Notes: generated by a model not told the origin, from the letters alone. Shown: positions 27,301 through 35,881, numbered from the stretch's first letter. The stretch: 64,000 bases of DNA from Bacillus subtilis (GCA_021733665.1 JAHREI010000005.1:223963-287962), one strand, 5' to 3'. Numbers and translations are program-made.

Positions 27301-30300
27301 GCAGGCGGCACTGGTGGAGCCGGTGGTAATGGCGCTGATGTGACTGTGCGTAATCAGGCGCGGGTCAGCACAAATGGTGATGATGCCGCGGGGATTTTGG
27401 CGCGTTCTGTTGGTGGCAATAGCGGTGATGGCGGCCTGAGCGATGGCAGCCTCGGCATTGGCGGTAGTGCCTTGACCGAACTTATTCGTTCAATTGGCGA
27501 AGATACCCAAACCCAGTCAGCGATTCTGGATCAGCTTTTTGCCTGGGCAGATGATGTTGGCACGGGGGGGGATGCCGGCGCGGTATCCGTGACCAATGGT
27601 GTTGCGGGTGATATGACCTCTGGTGTCGTTCAAACATCAGGTAATAATTCTGCCGCACTGGTTGCCGAGACCCTTGGTGGTACCGGCGGAGACGGCGGCA
27701 ATGGCTTTGGCAAATTTGCTCTGGGCGGTGATGGTGGGCGTGCCGGTCATGCTGGTGCAGTGGATGTGGTAAATCACGCTGAACTGGCGACCTTCGGAGA
27801 TCAGTCTGCAGCGATTATTGCGCGGACTCAAGGCGGTGTTGGTGGTCAGGGGGGAAATGCTTCTTCAGGTGGCGATGAACAAAATGCTTATCAGACCTTT
27901 GGCGGACGTGGTGGTGCAGGTGGTAATGCAGCTGATGTGACAGTTGATAATCACGGTAAAATCTGGACAACCGGCGATGGCTCGCAAGGTATTCTGGCGC
28001 AATCGCTTGGTGGTAACGGCGGCTTGGCTGGCAATGGTGAGAGCAAATATCTTGGCCTTGCTGGCGGTGTGCTGGATCAATTGGCACGCGAAAACCTGCC
28101 GTGGTTTGGTCATTCTGCTATAGGCGGCAGCGGTGCGGATGTGACAATTGGCAATCATGCTTTCATTCTGACAGAGGGTGAAGGTTCGGCTGCGATTGTA
28201 ACAGAATCCATCGGCGGTAATGGCGGCAGAGGTGGCTCTGTCGCTGGCATTCTAAGCCTTGGTGGTGATGGCGGCCTTGGCGGCGATGCTGGTAATATCA
28301 AGGTGGATAATTCTGGCTCGCTTGTTACAAAAGGCGAGAACGCAACAGCAATTACCGCTCTTTCGCAAGGGGGAAGAGGCGGTGCAGGCGGTTCCGTTGG
28401 TCAAGCAAATACACGTGAGGGTTTTGTATCCCTTGGTGGTCGCGGGGGTGCCGGTGGTGATGGTGCTGATGTAAATGTTGCCAACCTTGGCTCAATTGAG
28501 ACGCTGGGGCGCGGTTCGAATGCTATTTTGGCGCAATCCAAAGGTGGTGCAGGCGGCAAGGCCGGAGATAGTCATAGCAAACTCGTTGCAGCCGGTGGCG
28601 GGGCATTTGATGGTCTGATTGAGTCAAAAGTTGATTGGTATGGCCGCACAGGTGCGGGTGGCGATGCTGGCAATGTCACGGTTTACAGTGGTGATGCTCT
28701 TGACCCGGAAACCACCGTGCTTTTTTCTGCGGGCGATAATGCCGGGCTCATTGTTGCGCAGTCCCTCGGAGGCAATGGTGGTGCGGGTGGTGATGCATCC
28801 GGCTTCATTCAATTCGATGTGCCTTTAATGCCGGATTATGAAGCGATACTCGGTTTATCTGTTGCCGGGGATGCTGGCATTGGTGGCAAAGCCGGACAAG
28901 TCATCGTTGGAAACCACAGTAAGCTGGTGAGTTTGGGTGCAAATTCGGCGGGTATTACGGCACAATCTGTCGGCGGTCAGGGGGGCAATGGAGGTAACGC
29001 TGACGGCACTTCCGTGGCATCGGGAACCAACACACTTATACCGCTGACTGCGGCGGCAGGCGGTTTGGCTGGCTCCGGTGGTGATGCGGATGAAGTATCT
29101 GTCGTCAATAGCGGTAGTGTTTACACATTTGGCGAGGGATCGGCTGGTATTATTGCTGAATCTCTGGGCGGTGCCGGTGGCATTGCAGGAGAAGCGCAGG
29201 CAGGCTTGGCATCAGGCGGGGCTGCTCTTAGTGATCTGACAAAGGCGCCAAATGGCACAGGTGGCAATGGCGGTGATGTATATGTCATCAATGGTATTGC
29301 CGGACAGAATAATGAGCAGCTGATTTATACTGCCGGAAATGATGCGGCAGCAATTATTGCCCGCTCTCAAGGTGGAAATGGCAGCAATGGTGGTAACGCT
29401 TCCGGCACGCTGACATTCGGTGGTAATGGCGGCAATGCCGGTGATGCGGGCGCTGTTACTGTTGAAAACCATGCCACACTGATCACAAAGGGTAACGGCT
29501 CAATTGGTATTTTGGCGCAATCCGTCGGTGGTAATGGTGGCGTAGCGACAAGCGGCAATCTGAATGTTTTCCATGAGACAAGCGATGGCACAGGTGGTGA
29601 TGCCGGTGCGGTGGATGTCAGCAATAGTGGCGTGATTGTCGCAACAGGAGATGCGGCCGGTGGAATTGCGGCCCTGTCGCAAGGTGTGAATGCCGGCGCG
29701 GTAACTATCAATAATAGGGGCGATGTTGTCACGACTGGTGCTCAGTCGGAAGGGCTCTCAGCGCAGTCATCGGGCAAAACAAGTGCCGGTGACGTGACTA
29801 TTGCCAATTCTGGCTCTGTGATTACAAACGGTGCTGCTTCCAACGCTTTGACTGCACGCTCTGTTGTAGAAGAAGAAATGCTGTTTGCATCTCGCATGGC
29901 GCCTCAGGCCGCGCAGTCTTTTGCAAGCGCTGAAGCGTCGTTCTTCCTGTTTGATTTTGTTACTGCCGGTGGTGGTCAGGCAGGCAATGTTTCTGTCGAT
30001 CATAATGGCACTTTGATTGCAACAGGTGATGGTTCTTCGGCAATTTATGCCCAGAGCACAGGTTCAACCAACGGTAATATTGATATTGCTGTACACGCAG
30101 ATAGCCTGCTTGTTGGTGGTGCGGTTGGCGGTGCCGGTGTCACCATGATTGATGGTGCACAAAACAGCCTCGCCAATCATGGTACAATCACCGCTCTTGG
30201 TGACACGATAGGTTATATTCCGGATGCTGATGGTGCGCTCTTGGGTGCAGGCTGGATTGACGGCATGGCAATGCAAGGCACGACTGGCGATACCGTAATC

Positions 30301-32019
30301 ACCAATACAGGTCTTGTTGTTGGTAATATTAGCATGGGCAGCGGCACCAGTACATTCACCAATACCAGTGATGGCTGGATGGTCGCCGGATCACAAATTG
30401 GTCTTGGCGGTCAGGCTGGCTCTCTCTTTACCAATGCCGGTGTCTTGTCCTCCGGCGGCGTCAAGACTGTGCAGACAACTGTGATCGATGGCAGTTTTGA
30501 CCAGACTGAAACTGGAAAATATCTGGTAGATCTGGATTTTGCCGGTGGTACGGCTGATAATCTTCAACGCGCAGCAGCAGTTGCGGCTCCTTCTGGCTCC
30601 GGCAAGGCTGACAAGCTGGAAGTTACCGGTCAGGCTAACCTTGGCGGACATCTGCCGATTAATATCAGTAATACCGGTTATGCAAAAAGCGGTCAGAATG
30701 ATTATGTAATTGTTCATGCTGAAGGCGGTGTTAACGATGACGGCATGCAGCTGGAAGCGCCTAACACCGCAGTTGCGACCTTCACTCTTGGCTATACGCA
30801 ATATGAAACCATTCTGGGTGCCAATATTGATTATGCGGCGCGTGGCCTGACCGAAAATGGTATTGCCGTTGGTACGACAATCAATGCTATTCAGTTGGAA
30901 CAGACATCGCCAGCCTTCCGGCCATTAGCAGAGGCAATTTTCGCACAACCGGATATTGCCAGTCTGCAAAGGACTTATGATCTCATTGACGGCGAGGGAA
31001 CTGCCGGTGCGCAGCAGGCTTATTTCTCTGATACCAATGCTTTTATCGGGGCGGTTTCGCAGCAGACTAATCTCTGGAGTAATCCTTATCGTCTTGGTAA
31101 TGCTAAAGCAGATCGTCAGTGCACATTGAAAAACAATGTTTGCGCCGAAAGCTTGTGGCGGGGCTGGTACTCAGGCTTTGGCAGTGACACCAGCTTGCAA
31201 GGCGACCCCTATGTGGTTGGATCCGGTGATCTGAAAAGCCATAGCAAAGGTATGGCCGCGGGCTTGGATTATGAGCTGACGAAAGATCTTTTGCTCGGTT
31301 TCTCGGTTGGTATGAGCAAGGCAAATTTCAAAGTAAATGATCGTCTGACACAAGGCGATATCGAGACTGGACGCACTGCAATTTACGGAGCCTATCGTCA
31401 TAACAACCTCTATATTGACGGGCTTTTCGGTGTAGATTGGTTCAATGCAAGTACGGATCGTATGGCAGCCATTCTGCCAACTGCAGGTAATGCAGGCTTT
31501 TCAGATCGTCTGCAAAATGATTTCTCTGGCTATGGTATTAATGCCCGGCTTGAAACCGGCTACCGGATGAATCTGGGTGGTGTTCAGTTCTCACCATTTG
31601 CTGCGCTGCAGTTGTTCTCATTTCATATGAACGGCTCAACAGAGAGTGCAGATGTCACCGGTGGCGATCTGGCGCTTTATTACAAGGGCAGAACGATTAA
31701 TTCTGTACCGCTTTCCTTAGGTGCACAGTTCGATACACGTATCGAACTCGGCGAGAATGCATATTTCTCACCCTATGTCAGAGCAGCCTGGGTGCATGAA
31801 TTCTCAAATAAACGCTCGGTCGAGGCAGGCTTTACCGCTGCGCCAGGATATGAGTTTGTCGTGCATGGTGCAGCGCAAGCCCGCAATTCTGCACAAGTGG
31901 AAGCAGGCTTTAATGTCCAGATCGAAACAGGTTTATCGCTTTACGGTAAAGTGACCGGAAACTTCTCAGGCTCTGACCATGATGTGTCCGGTTCCGGTGG
32001 TTTGCGACTGCGTTGGTAA
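21346..32019 (+). CDS. Giant Gly-rich autotransporter adhesin (type Va)
   Basis: This 3557-residue protein starts with a long signal region (about 40 residues, ending PVFAQ). Residues 85-2900 are more than 40 degenerate units of about 50-75 residues with the pattern GGxGGxAGxVxVxNxGxIxTxGxxSxAIxAxSxGG, consistent with a very long beta-helix. A non-repeat stalk covers about 2900-3270. A C-terminal autotransporter barrel (WRGWYSGFGSDTS to GGLRLRW) covers about 3270-3557 and ends in an aromatic residue. The longest frame starts at a TTG at 21334; the ATG at 21346 after GGGG is preferred. It is likely a surface adhesin, in the size class of BmaC-type proteins, but the passenger sequence is different. 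It is probably co-transcribed with the IalB-like gene. Confidence 0.9.
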   Translation: MSLVQKNHSVVLSKVKRILMTGVSMGALCFIATPEPVFAQSFPQNINPVPSPVLSDLVKKPSVVAHTPPPVNGANGKDAHITFIPPKSVEATVGEKGGDGGSFTLGGGGHRPEDGKNIFIAGSTGGAGGKGGSAGRLTKGDGAAGGDGGHGGNVGANTTGELTVTNGSAIIAFSNGGRGGKGGDGSALTGSIKSGAGGNGGHAGQVNVTNEAQLATSGNQSFGIFAQAAGGHGGKAGDADGDAAKANAASSGHGGNGGTISISNTGNISTNGAGSDAVHGLSSGGNGADAAEAKSTFRSAVNGVAGNGGHAATVTITNNKSIETHGAQSNGLVGKSVGGKGGNGNNVTPGGSVDTATANGGHGGNGGSVNIGNEGSITINNGHAIYAESTGGAGGTSGSSVAALSQTKSGNGGNGGDAGAVDVENQGAITTKTASSSAVVAVSTGGQGGSANYAAGLRQAEAGSGGNGGNAGTIEVGNQSSVNTQGNNSNAIIAVSTGGNGGHGGWAGAATDAISGNGGAGGNGAKADFTNDGTIKTQGDNSAAVIVSSAGGAGGNGGFSVGGGVAASGSGGRGGNAGVVEASNNKTIETSGDNSAGLVAASNGGKGGNAGWSIAVGKTASGDGGKGGNGDTATVNNSGTVTTTGNNSAAVIASSAGGAGGNGGFSVGGGVATSGTGGQGGNGGTVTVTNTGDLLTNGNLSGGVVATSLGGSGGNSGWSVGIGDTTSGSGGNGGTAGQVTVDNQKTITTKGEHSSAVTALSVGGQGGNAGFSAGGGVATSGSGGNGGNAGAVDVKNTGTIITEGASSSAIVAASQGGNGGNAGWSAAAGKATSGKGGKGGDAGSVSVTNSGSISTEGASSSAVIATSNGGKGGAGGVTGSVYAGDQGGGAGGKGDRVTVINDKKISTAQSLSSGIVAQSAGGAGGDGGSHISIASNGGDGGKGGEAGAVSVTNNGTIETGVAAEANASSVVNGAAGIVAQSLGGDGGKSGSNVTVAPLVSGSVGGTGGAGGDAGTVNVTTGVNSSIITHGDQSAAIIAQSIGGKGGKGELTVTVAAGPGAGAGALGTIGGKGGDGAKVTVDTTGAITTHGNGSIAVLASSVGGDGGEGGLVITGAGSTTASIAGSVARAGGAGGNAGEVNVVNAATISTKGNQSSAIAAVSAGGHGGKGGTAGDLNLAAVVGASVSVAGAGGDGGNAEKTDVRNTGEISTQGDGSAGILAQSAGGAGGDGGKAIALSLGTGGSLSTSIGGKGGAGGNAGQVNIDNEGAITTNGNGSGAIIAESLGGKGGNGEGNGTGGLTSSASLTVAGGHDGGAGGRADAVSVVNKGNLLTTGHNAAGISAVSQGGAGGDGGNAVSIAGAGVGAVAGAWSGKGGTGGDAAGVTITNSAALIKTKGANSSAIQAQSNGGKGGAAGLAGAAGLAAFTSTPTGAVSVSFGQAGGDGGAAGDVVVQSQSATDHPDEDTISIQTSGDGSRGILAQSAGGTGGDGGMAGALSGSLGSTTLDAAVAIGGKGGAGADAGTVKVTSFDNILTSGNQASGIEAVSQGGNGGNGGGAGAAALEAAINAKSIGGVAAIGGTGGNGGVGADSQVEFNGWIVTGGEGSHGIRSASAGGKGGDAGNTLSAGIGFTPDAANIAGSVGGAGGKGGAAGDASVDFTGEIFTNGKNAHGILAESLGGEGGKGALNVAGSAGHVGATNGAGAWGRTAGDGGAAGNVNLETHGVLKTEGDGSDALVARSKGGQGGSAQDAVSGTIGVQSASSNTNGSLAVAGNGGNGANAGTVTVDNQAAILTAGLDAHAITALSEGGAGGNGGTAIAGAANLAGINEGQSRIGLVSIAGSGGHGADGGVVDVTNSGEIYTLGANSAGLQTHSLGGNGGKGGDADAAHALFKVEVPNVDESPSASTYQLLVGGAGGLGGDSAQVQVNNHNKIVTMGAGSTGIDAQSIGGAGGDGGSSNVLFSADDIPFDPIKNLIDKDAEGLIIGAGGTGGAGGNGADVTVRNQARVSTNGDDAAGILARSVGGNSGDGGLSDGSLGIGGSALTELIRSIGEDTQTQSAILDQLFAWADDVGTGGDAGAVSVTNGVAGDMTSGVVQTSGNNSAALVAETLGGTGGDGGNGFGKFALGGDGGRAGHAGAVDVVNHAELATFGDQSAAIIARTQGGVGGQGGNASSGGDEQNAYQTFGGRGGAGGNAADVTVDNHGKIWTTGDGSQGILAQSLGGNGGLAGNGESKYLGLAGGVLDQLARENLPWFGHSAIGGSGADVTIGNHAFILTEGEGSAAIVTESIGGNGGRGGSVAGILSLGGDGGLGGDAGNIKVDNSGSLVTKGENATAITALSQGGRGGAGGSVGQANTREGFVSLGGRGGAGGDGADVNVANLGSIETLGRGSNAILAQSKGGAGGKAGDSHSKLVAAGGGAFDGLIESKVDWYGRTGAGGDAGNVTVYSGDALDPETTVLFSAGDNAGLIVAQSLGGNGGAGGDASGFIQFDVPLMPDYEAILGLSVAGDAGIGGKAGQVIVGNHSKLVSLGANSAGITAQSVGGQGGNGGNADGTSVASGTNTLIPLTAAAGGLAGSGGDADEVSVVNSGSVYTFGEGSAGIIAESLGGAGGIAGEAQAGLASGGAALSDLTKAPNGTGGNGGDVYVINGIAGQNNEQLIYTAGNDAAAIIARSQGGNGSNGGNASGTLTFGGNGGNAGDAGAVTVENHATLITKGNGSIGILAQSVGGNGGVATSGNLNVFHETSDGTGGDAGAVDVSNSGVIVATGDAAGGIAALSQGVNAGAVTINNRGDVVTTGAQSEGLSAQSSGKTSAGDVTIANSGSVITNGAASNALTARSVVEEEMLFASRMAPQAAQSFASAEASFFLFDFVTAGGGQAGNVSVDHNGTLIATGDGSSAIYAQSTGSTNGNIDIAVHADSLLVGGAVGGAGVTMIDGAQNSLANHGTITALGDTIGYIPDADGALLGAGWIDGMAMQGTTGDTVITNTGLVVGNISMGSGTSTFTNTSDGWMVAGSQIGLGGQAGSLFTNAGVLSSGGVKTVQTTVIDGSFDQTETGKYLVDLDFAGGTADNLQRAAAVAAPSGSGKADKLEVTGQANLGGHLPINISNTGYAKSGQNDYVIVHAEGGVNDDGMQLEAPNTAVATFTLGYTQYETILGANIDYAARGLTENGIAVGTTINAIQLEQTSPAFRPLAEAIFAQPDIASLQRTYDLIDGEGTAGAQQAYFSDTNAFIGAVSQQTNLWSNPYRLGNAKADRQCTLKNNVCAESLWRGWYSGFGSDTSLQGDPYVVGSGDLKSHSKGMAAGLDYELTKDLLLGFSVGMSKANFKVNDRLTQGDIETGRTAIYGAYRHNNLYIDGLFGVDWFNASTDRMAAILPTAGNAGFSDRLQNDFSGYGINARLETGYRMNLGGVQFSPFAALQLFSFHMNGSTESADVTGGDLALYYKGRTINSVPLSLGAQFDTRIELGENAYFSPYVRAAWVHEFSNKRSVEAGFTAAPGYEFVVHGAAQARNSAQVEAGFNVQIETGLSLYGKVTGNFSGSDHDVSGSGGLRLRW
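22924..23877 (+). repeat. Six tandem 159-bp units arranged as three 318-bp dimers
   Basis: Within the autotransporter gene, six consecutive units have exactly 53 codons each. They alternate between a GFSxGGGVA(A/T)SG type (units 1, 3, 5) and a GWSxxxG(K/D)xTSG type (units 2, 4, 6). This two-unit alternation shows that amplification happened by copying 318-bp dimers. Units 1 and 3 are the most similar. Confidence 0.85.
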
Positions 32020-32037
32020 AAGGACAGACAAATTATT

Positions 32038-32586
32038 ATGCATATAATCATGAAGAAAGCAGCGCTCGCAAGTTTAACACTATTGCTGGCGGGAGCATTC
32101 GCGCCCGCTATAGCGCAGGAGGCAAAGCAGCCAGAAAATGCTACGCCATTAGCTAATCAGCAAACACTGTCTCTTGCGACCAGTGGATGGCAGACCCGTT
32201 GCAGTGCCAAAGATCGTAAAACTGCGCTGGAATGTGTAGTGGAGGCCAGTGCTGTTCTGAGTAATAACGGTCAGCGTCTTACTGATTTTTCTATCCGAGT
32301 GCCTGAGCCCAAAGCTGCGCCGGTAATGCTGCTGCGTGTTCCGCTGGAAGTGTCGCTTGCAGCGGGTGTTAATGTAAAGGTCGATGAAGGAAAAGTGTTC
32401 AGCTATCCGTTGCAGAGCTGCAATAATAATGGCTGTTTTATCGGTAATAAGCTTGATCAGGATTTGCTGAAAGCACTGATCAAAGGCAGTAACCTTGTGA
32501 TCACCTTTAAGGATACAGCACAAAATGATATCCGCTTATCGCTGCCGCTCAACGGTTTTGGCGATGCCTTTGCTGCGGTGAAATAG
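32038..32586 (+). CDS. Invasion-associated locus B (IalB)-family protein
   Basis: This 182-residue exported protein has a signal peptide ending near APAIAQ and the IalB pattern: SGWQTRCSAKDRKTALECVVEASAVLSNNGQRL, VPLEVSLAAGVNVKVDEGKVFSYPLQSCNNNGCFIG. Four cysteines are placed as in the family, consistent with two disulfides. IalB proteins are periplasmic or outer-membrane proteins linked to host cell entry in Bartonella and are common in alphaproteobacteria generally. It starts 18 bp after the giant autotransporter and is probably in the same transcript. An ATG at 32050 is an alternative start. Confidence 0.85.
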   Translation: MHIIMKKAALASLTLLLAGAFAPAIAQEAKQPENATPLANQQTLSLATSGWQTRCSAKDRKTALECVVEASAVLSNNGQRLTDFSIRVPEPKAAPVMLLRVPLEVSLAAGVNVKVDEGKVFSYPLQSCNNNGCFIGNKLDQDLLKALIKGSNLVITFKDTAQNDIRLSLPLNGFGDAFAAVK

Positions 32587-32595
32587 ACAGCCTGA

Positions 32596-33108
32596 TCAGA
32601 ACAAACATGCCTGAAAGCTGCAACCTTCAAGTTGCAGCAGAGCTTCTTTTTTATCGAGGCCGCCGCTATAGCCGGTGAGTTTGCCATTGGCGCCGATCAC
32701 CCGATGACATGGGACAATGATGGAAATCGGATTGATAGCATTGGCACGGCCATAGGCGCGTGCGGAACTTTTATGATCCGCACATTTAGCCAATTCTCCG
32801 TAGGTGGTCATTGTGCCGTAGGGTACTTGTGCCAGATGCTGCCATGCGGATTGCAAAAAGGGTGTCCCGCGCGGCGCTAGTTCAAGCTCAAAGCGACGCC
32901 GCTCGCGGGCGAAGTATTCATGCAATTGTTCAGCAATATGTGCCACGGCCTGATCGTCATGACGTGTTATGGATATCTGCGATACTGGCAGCGGGCGACG
33001 TCTGTCCTCTTCAAAGTCAAGCCGCACGACAGCGCCGTGATTATTCACGACAGCAATCATTTGCCCGATTGGTGTTGGGATATGTCCTGAATAATATTGG
33101 TCTGTCAT
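32596..33108 (-). CDS. ogt: Methylated-DNA--protein-cysteine methyltransferase
   Basis: This 170-residue suicide DNA-repair protein removes O6-alkyl groups from guanine. The active cysteine is C134 in ISIIVPCHRVIG, followed by LTGYSGGLDKKEALLQLE. The DNA-binding helix-turn-helix is VPYGTMTTYGELA. There is no AraC-type Ada domain, so it is the Ogt/MGMT form. It converges with the IalB-like gene with a 9-bp gap. Confidence 0.93.
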   Translation of the reverse strand: MTDQYYSGHIPTPIGQMIAVVNNHGAVVRLDFEEDRRRPLPVSQISITRHDDQAVAHIAEQLHEYFARERRRFELELAPRGTPFLQSAWQHLAQVPYGTMTTYGELAKCADHKSSARAYGRANAINPISIIVPCHRVIGANGKLTGYSGGLDKKEALLQLEGCSFQACLF

Positions 33109-33155
33109 GCATGTGCCCGCGAGTTATCGTGTTAAGTCATTATAACATTTATATT

Positions 33156-34196
33156 TTACCATTTTATGGCAGAAGGTGCAGGGCCATCCAGTGATGGGAA
33201 GAGCGGTAAAACTTCTTCTGCTAGTTCCTGTATGATTTCTGCCGGCGGACGGGTCGCAAACTGCATGCCAAGCGCTGCATGATTGACGCCAGCCTGTTGC
33301 CATTCTCCGAGCAGGTCAATCAGGCCTTTGCGTCCGGTTTTGAGTGTAAAGCCGCCATTGAGTGGTGTGCGCGGAAAATCCGGATCTTCCGTCAATTCAA
33401 TCCATTCATTGGTCACATGGGGGCGGAAGCCGCTATCTGGCAAAGTATCACGCCAGCGTTTTATATTCTGTGCAAGGCGTTTGGGGCCTTCCGAATGATG
33501 TGTCGCTTGCGGATAAGTCAGCCAGCCATCGGCATAGCGTGCAGCCCATTCCGGCGTTTGGCGGCTGGAACCGGTGACCAGTAAAGGAATGCGTCCGAAA
33601 GCTGGCTTTGGCAAAAATTCAGCCTGCGTTATTTCGCCTAAAGGAGAGCGGATAGCGGGTGTTTTCTCTGTCAGCAGTTGACGGAAATAATGCACAGATT
33701 CCGCAAAACGTTCGCCTCTGTTGTCCAGATCCAGACCATAAGCGGGAAACTCCACCGGTCTGTCGCCGGATGCTATGCCGAGCACAAGACGACCTCCCGA
33801 TAGTTGGTCAATCGTTGTGGCAGCTTTAGCCAGATCAATCGGATGACGCAGCGAGAAAATCGCACTGCCGGTCGCCAGTGAAGTACGACTCGTGTGGGCT
33901 GCGAGATAAGCAAGATAAGTAAACGGATCAAAAACTTGTCCTGCATCACCAAAGGAAGGGTCATATAGGGGAACATCCCGTACCCAAATGGAGGCGAATC
34001 CACGTTCATCAATGCCTTTAACAAGCGTGGTCTGCCCTTCGAGAACGCGCATGTCTCCCTGATAAAAACGCAGCGGCAGGAAGATGCCGATTGTCAGCTG
34101 ATTTTCTGCAAACATCCGGCGATAACCCGGATGATTTGCAAATGCATCGAATGAAGCGCCGGGCGTGATTTTTTCGGCGAGTTGATTGCTGGTCAT
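33156..34196 (-). CDS. Luciferase-like (LLM) flavin-dependent oxidoreductase
   Basis: This 346-residue protein has the bacterial luciferase-like barrel: TIGIFLPLRFYQ, FDPFTYLAYLAAHTSRTSLATGSAIFSLRHPIDLAKAATTIDQLSGGRLVLGIASGDRPVEF and VTGSSRQTPEWAARYADGWL. Such enzymes use FMN (or F420 in actinobacteria). The frame extends to a TTG at 34232, but the ATG at 34196 is preferred. Its substrate is unknown. It follows a glutathione transferase gene in the same direction, which suggests a detoxification role. Confidence 0.88.
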   Translation of the reverse strand: MTSNQLAEKITPGASFDAFANHPGYRRMFAENQLTIGIFLPLRFYQGDMRVLEGQTTLVKGIDERGFASIWVRDVPLYDPSFGDAGQVFDPFTYLAYLAAHTSRTSLATGSAIFSLRHPIDLAKAATTIDQLSGGRLVLGIASGDRPVEFPAYGLDLDNRGERFAESVHYFRQLLTEKTPAIRSPLGEITQAEFLPKPAFGRIPLLVTGSSRQTPEWAARYADGWLTYPQATHHSEGPKRLAQNIKRWRDTLPDSGFRPHVTNEWIELTEDPDFPRTPLNGGFTLKTGRKGLIDLLGEWQQAGVNHAALGMQFATRPPAEIIQELAEEVLPLFPSLDGPAPSAIKW

Positions 34197-34245
34197 AATA
34201 TGTCTTTCAGGTGCGGATGATCGGGAGGTCAAACAGGGAGGGCGT

Positions 34246-34869
34246 TCAGGGGCCGGTTGCAGGCGCTGGCAATGCGATGCCGCGCTGAACTGCCGGACGG
34301 ACAGAGATCCGCTGGTGCCATGCGGTCAGATGCGCGTATTGATCAAAACTGAAGCCGCAGATCTGTGCGATATGTGTCCAGCCGAATGCCGCGATATCGG
34401 CAATGGAATAATCGGGTCCGGCAAAATAATCTGCCTCACGTAAGCGCTGATCGAGTACGTGATAAATATCGTCTGTCAGCTTTTGGTAGCGGGCAATCGC
34501 TTCTGGCAGTTTGTTTTCGGCAAAAATTTCAAAATGCACACGCTGACCAAAGACGGGCCCCATGCTGGATGCATGAAACTGCAGCCATTGCAGAGCCTGC
34601 CAGCGCTCTTGCAGCGATTGCGGCAAAAGCTGACCGGATTTTTCTGCGATATAGAACAGGATCGCAGCGGATTCGAATAGTGTTACGCCGGATTCACTAT
34701 CGGTAATGACCGGAATACGGCCATACGGATTGAGTTTCAGGAATGCGGGTTTCCGGTGATCACCCTGCTCAATCTGAACATGATGCAAGGTGTAGTCCAA
34801 ACCGGTCTCTTCAAGCGCAATGGTTGCTTTGAAGCCATTTGGTGAAGAGTCTGTGTAGAGATCAATCAT
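34246..34869 (-). CDS. Glutathione S-transferase family protein
   Basis: This 207-residue protein has an N-terminal thioredoxin fold (MIDLYTDSSPNGFKATIALEETGLDYTLHHV, KLNPYGRIPVITD, LFESAAILFYIAE) and a C-terminal all-helical domain (DYSIADIAAFGWT, the N-cap box region). It resembles YfcG/Ure2-like nu-class transferases by the TDSSPNG start. It is divergent from a LysR gene and precedes the LLM oxidoreductase gene. Confidence 0.9.
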   Translation of the reverse strand: MIDLYTDSSPNGFKATIALEETGLDYTLHHVQIEQGDHRKPAFLKLNPYGRIPVITDSESGVTLFESAAILFYIAEKSGQLLPQSLQERWQALQWLQFHASSMGPVFGQRVHFEIFAENKLPEAIARYQKLTDDIYHVLDQRLREADYFAGPDYSIADIAAFGWTHIAQICGFSFDQYAHLTAWHQRISVRPAVQRGIALPAPATGP

Positions 34870-34993
34870 TTTTGCCTTGTGATATTGAAGAAGAAATTCT
34901 AAATTGATGAGGTGTGATTAAATCCATAAGTATCTAGTTATTATTGCTTTCAGAAATCATTCATTCTGAATTTGAATTTAGGAAATCTAAACT

Positions 34994-35881
34994 ATGGGAA
35001 AAGTGTTGCCGCTTCTGGCTTTGCGGGCTTTTACCGAAACAGGACGCACCGGCAGCATTAAGAGTGCTGCGGAAGTAATGGGGGTTACCTCTGGCGCTGT
35101 CAGCCAGCAAATCCGCTTACTGGAAGAGCGGACGGGGGTGAATTTGTTCCGGCGTACCCGTTACGGGGTGGAGCTGACCGAAGAGGGAGCCAATGTATAT
35201 CCGACTTTGTTGCGGGCTTTCGCGCAGATCGAGGCAAGCCTGACCACTCTGGAAGCGAGCAGTCAGCGCCAGACTTTGACGGTCAGTACATTGCCGTCCT
35301 TTGCAGCCTCATGGCTGGTACCGAGGCTGGGACGGTTCATGGCGCAAAATCCGGAGATTGAAGTGCGGGTTGAGGCATCATCCGGTCTGACCAATTTGCA
35401 TGGCGGGCGGGTTGATATTGCTCTGCGACATGGTCTTGGTAATTATCCGGATTATGAGGTGCAGCCTTTGATGGCACCGGCACTGGTGCCGGTGATAAGC
35501 CCTGCTTTACTGGCATCAGGGCCAGTCATTGAGCAGCCGTCCGATTGTCTGGCCTATCCGTTGTTGCAGGATTCTGACCGTGCCGACTGGCGGTTATGGC
35601 TGACAGCATGCGGTGTTGAAACCACGCCGGAGGCGGAACGTGGCACGGCTTTTGACGAGGATTTTCTATTGCTGAAAGCGGCAGAAGCCGGACAAGGCAT
35701 TGCGCTGATACGGGATATTTATGCCAAGCCGGAGATCGCTGCCGGACGTCTGTCCTTGGCGATTGACCGGCCATGGCCGACACAATTTGCCTATTATATT
35801 CTGACACTGCCGGAGAATACGCAAAAGCCTGCACTCAAATTGTTCATCGAATGGCTGCATCAGGAAGCAAAGGTGAACTAG
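34994..35881 (+). CDS. LysR-family regulator, GcvA-like
   Basis: This 295-residue regulator has an N-terminal winged helix (LRAFTETGRTGSIKSAAEVMGVTSGAVSQQIRLLEERTGVNLFRRTRYGVELTEEG) and a C-terminal effector domain (LTVSTLPSFAASWLVPRLGRFMAQNPEIEVRVEAS, GRVDIALRHGLGNYPDYEVQPLM) like GcvA. It is divergent from the GST gene, its probable target. Its TAG stop overlaps the stop of the convergent iron permease gene within the palindrome CTAG. Confidence 0.9.
   Translation: MGKVLPLLALRAFTETGRTGSIKSAAEVMGVTSGAVSQQIRLLEERTGVNLFRRTRYGVELTEEGANVYPTLLRAFAQIEASLTTLEASSQRQTLTVSTLPSFAASWLVPRLGRFMAQNPEIEVRVEASSGLTNLHGGRVDIALRHGLGNYPDYEVQPLMAPALVPVISPALLASGPVIEQPSDCLAYPLLQDSDRADWRLWLTACGVETTPEAERGTAFDEDFLLLKAAEAGQGIALIRDIYAKPEIAAGRLSLAIDRPWPTQFAYYILTLPENTQKPALKLFIEWLHQEAKVN

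Noticed and set aside
21366..29732. Many Pro-rich open frames on the minus strand opposite the giant autotransporter
   Set aside because: They are the antisense of GGN-GGN glycine codons, which read as proline; they lack ribosome sites and family motifs and follow the repeat pattern of the real gene.
21600..30060. Regularly spaced repeats that could suggest a CRISPR array or minisatellite
   Set aside because: The repeats are translated in one open frame with amino-acid-level conservation and no identical spacer-separated repeats, so they are protein repeats.
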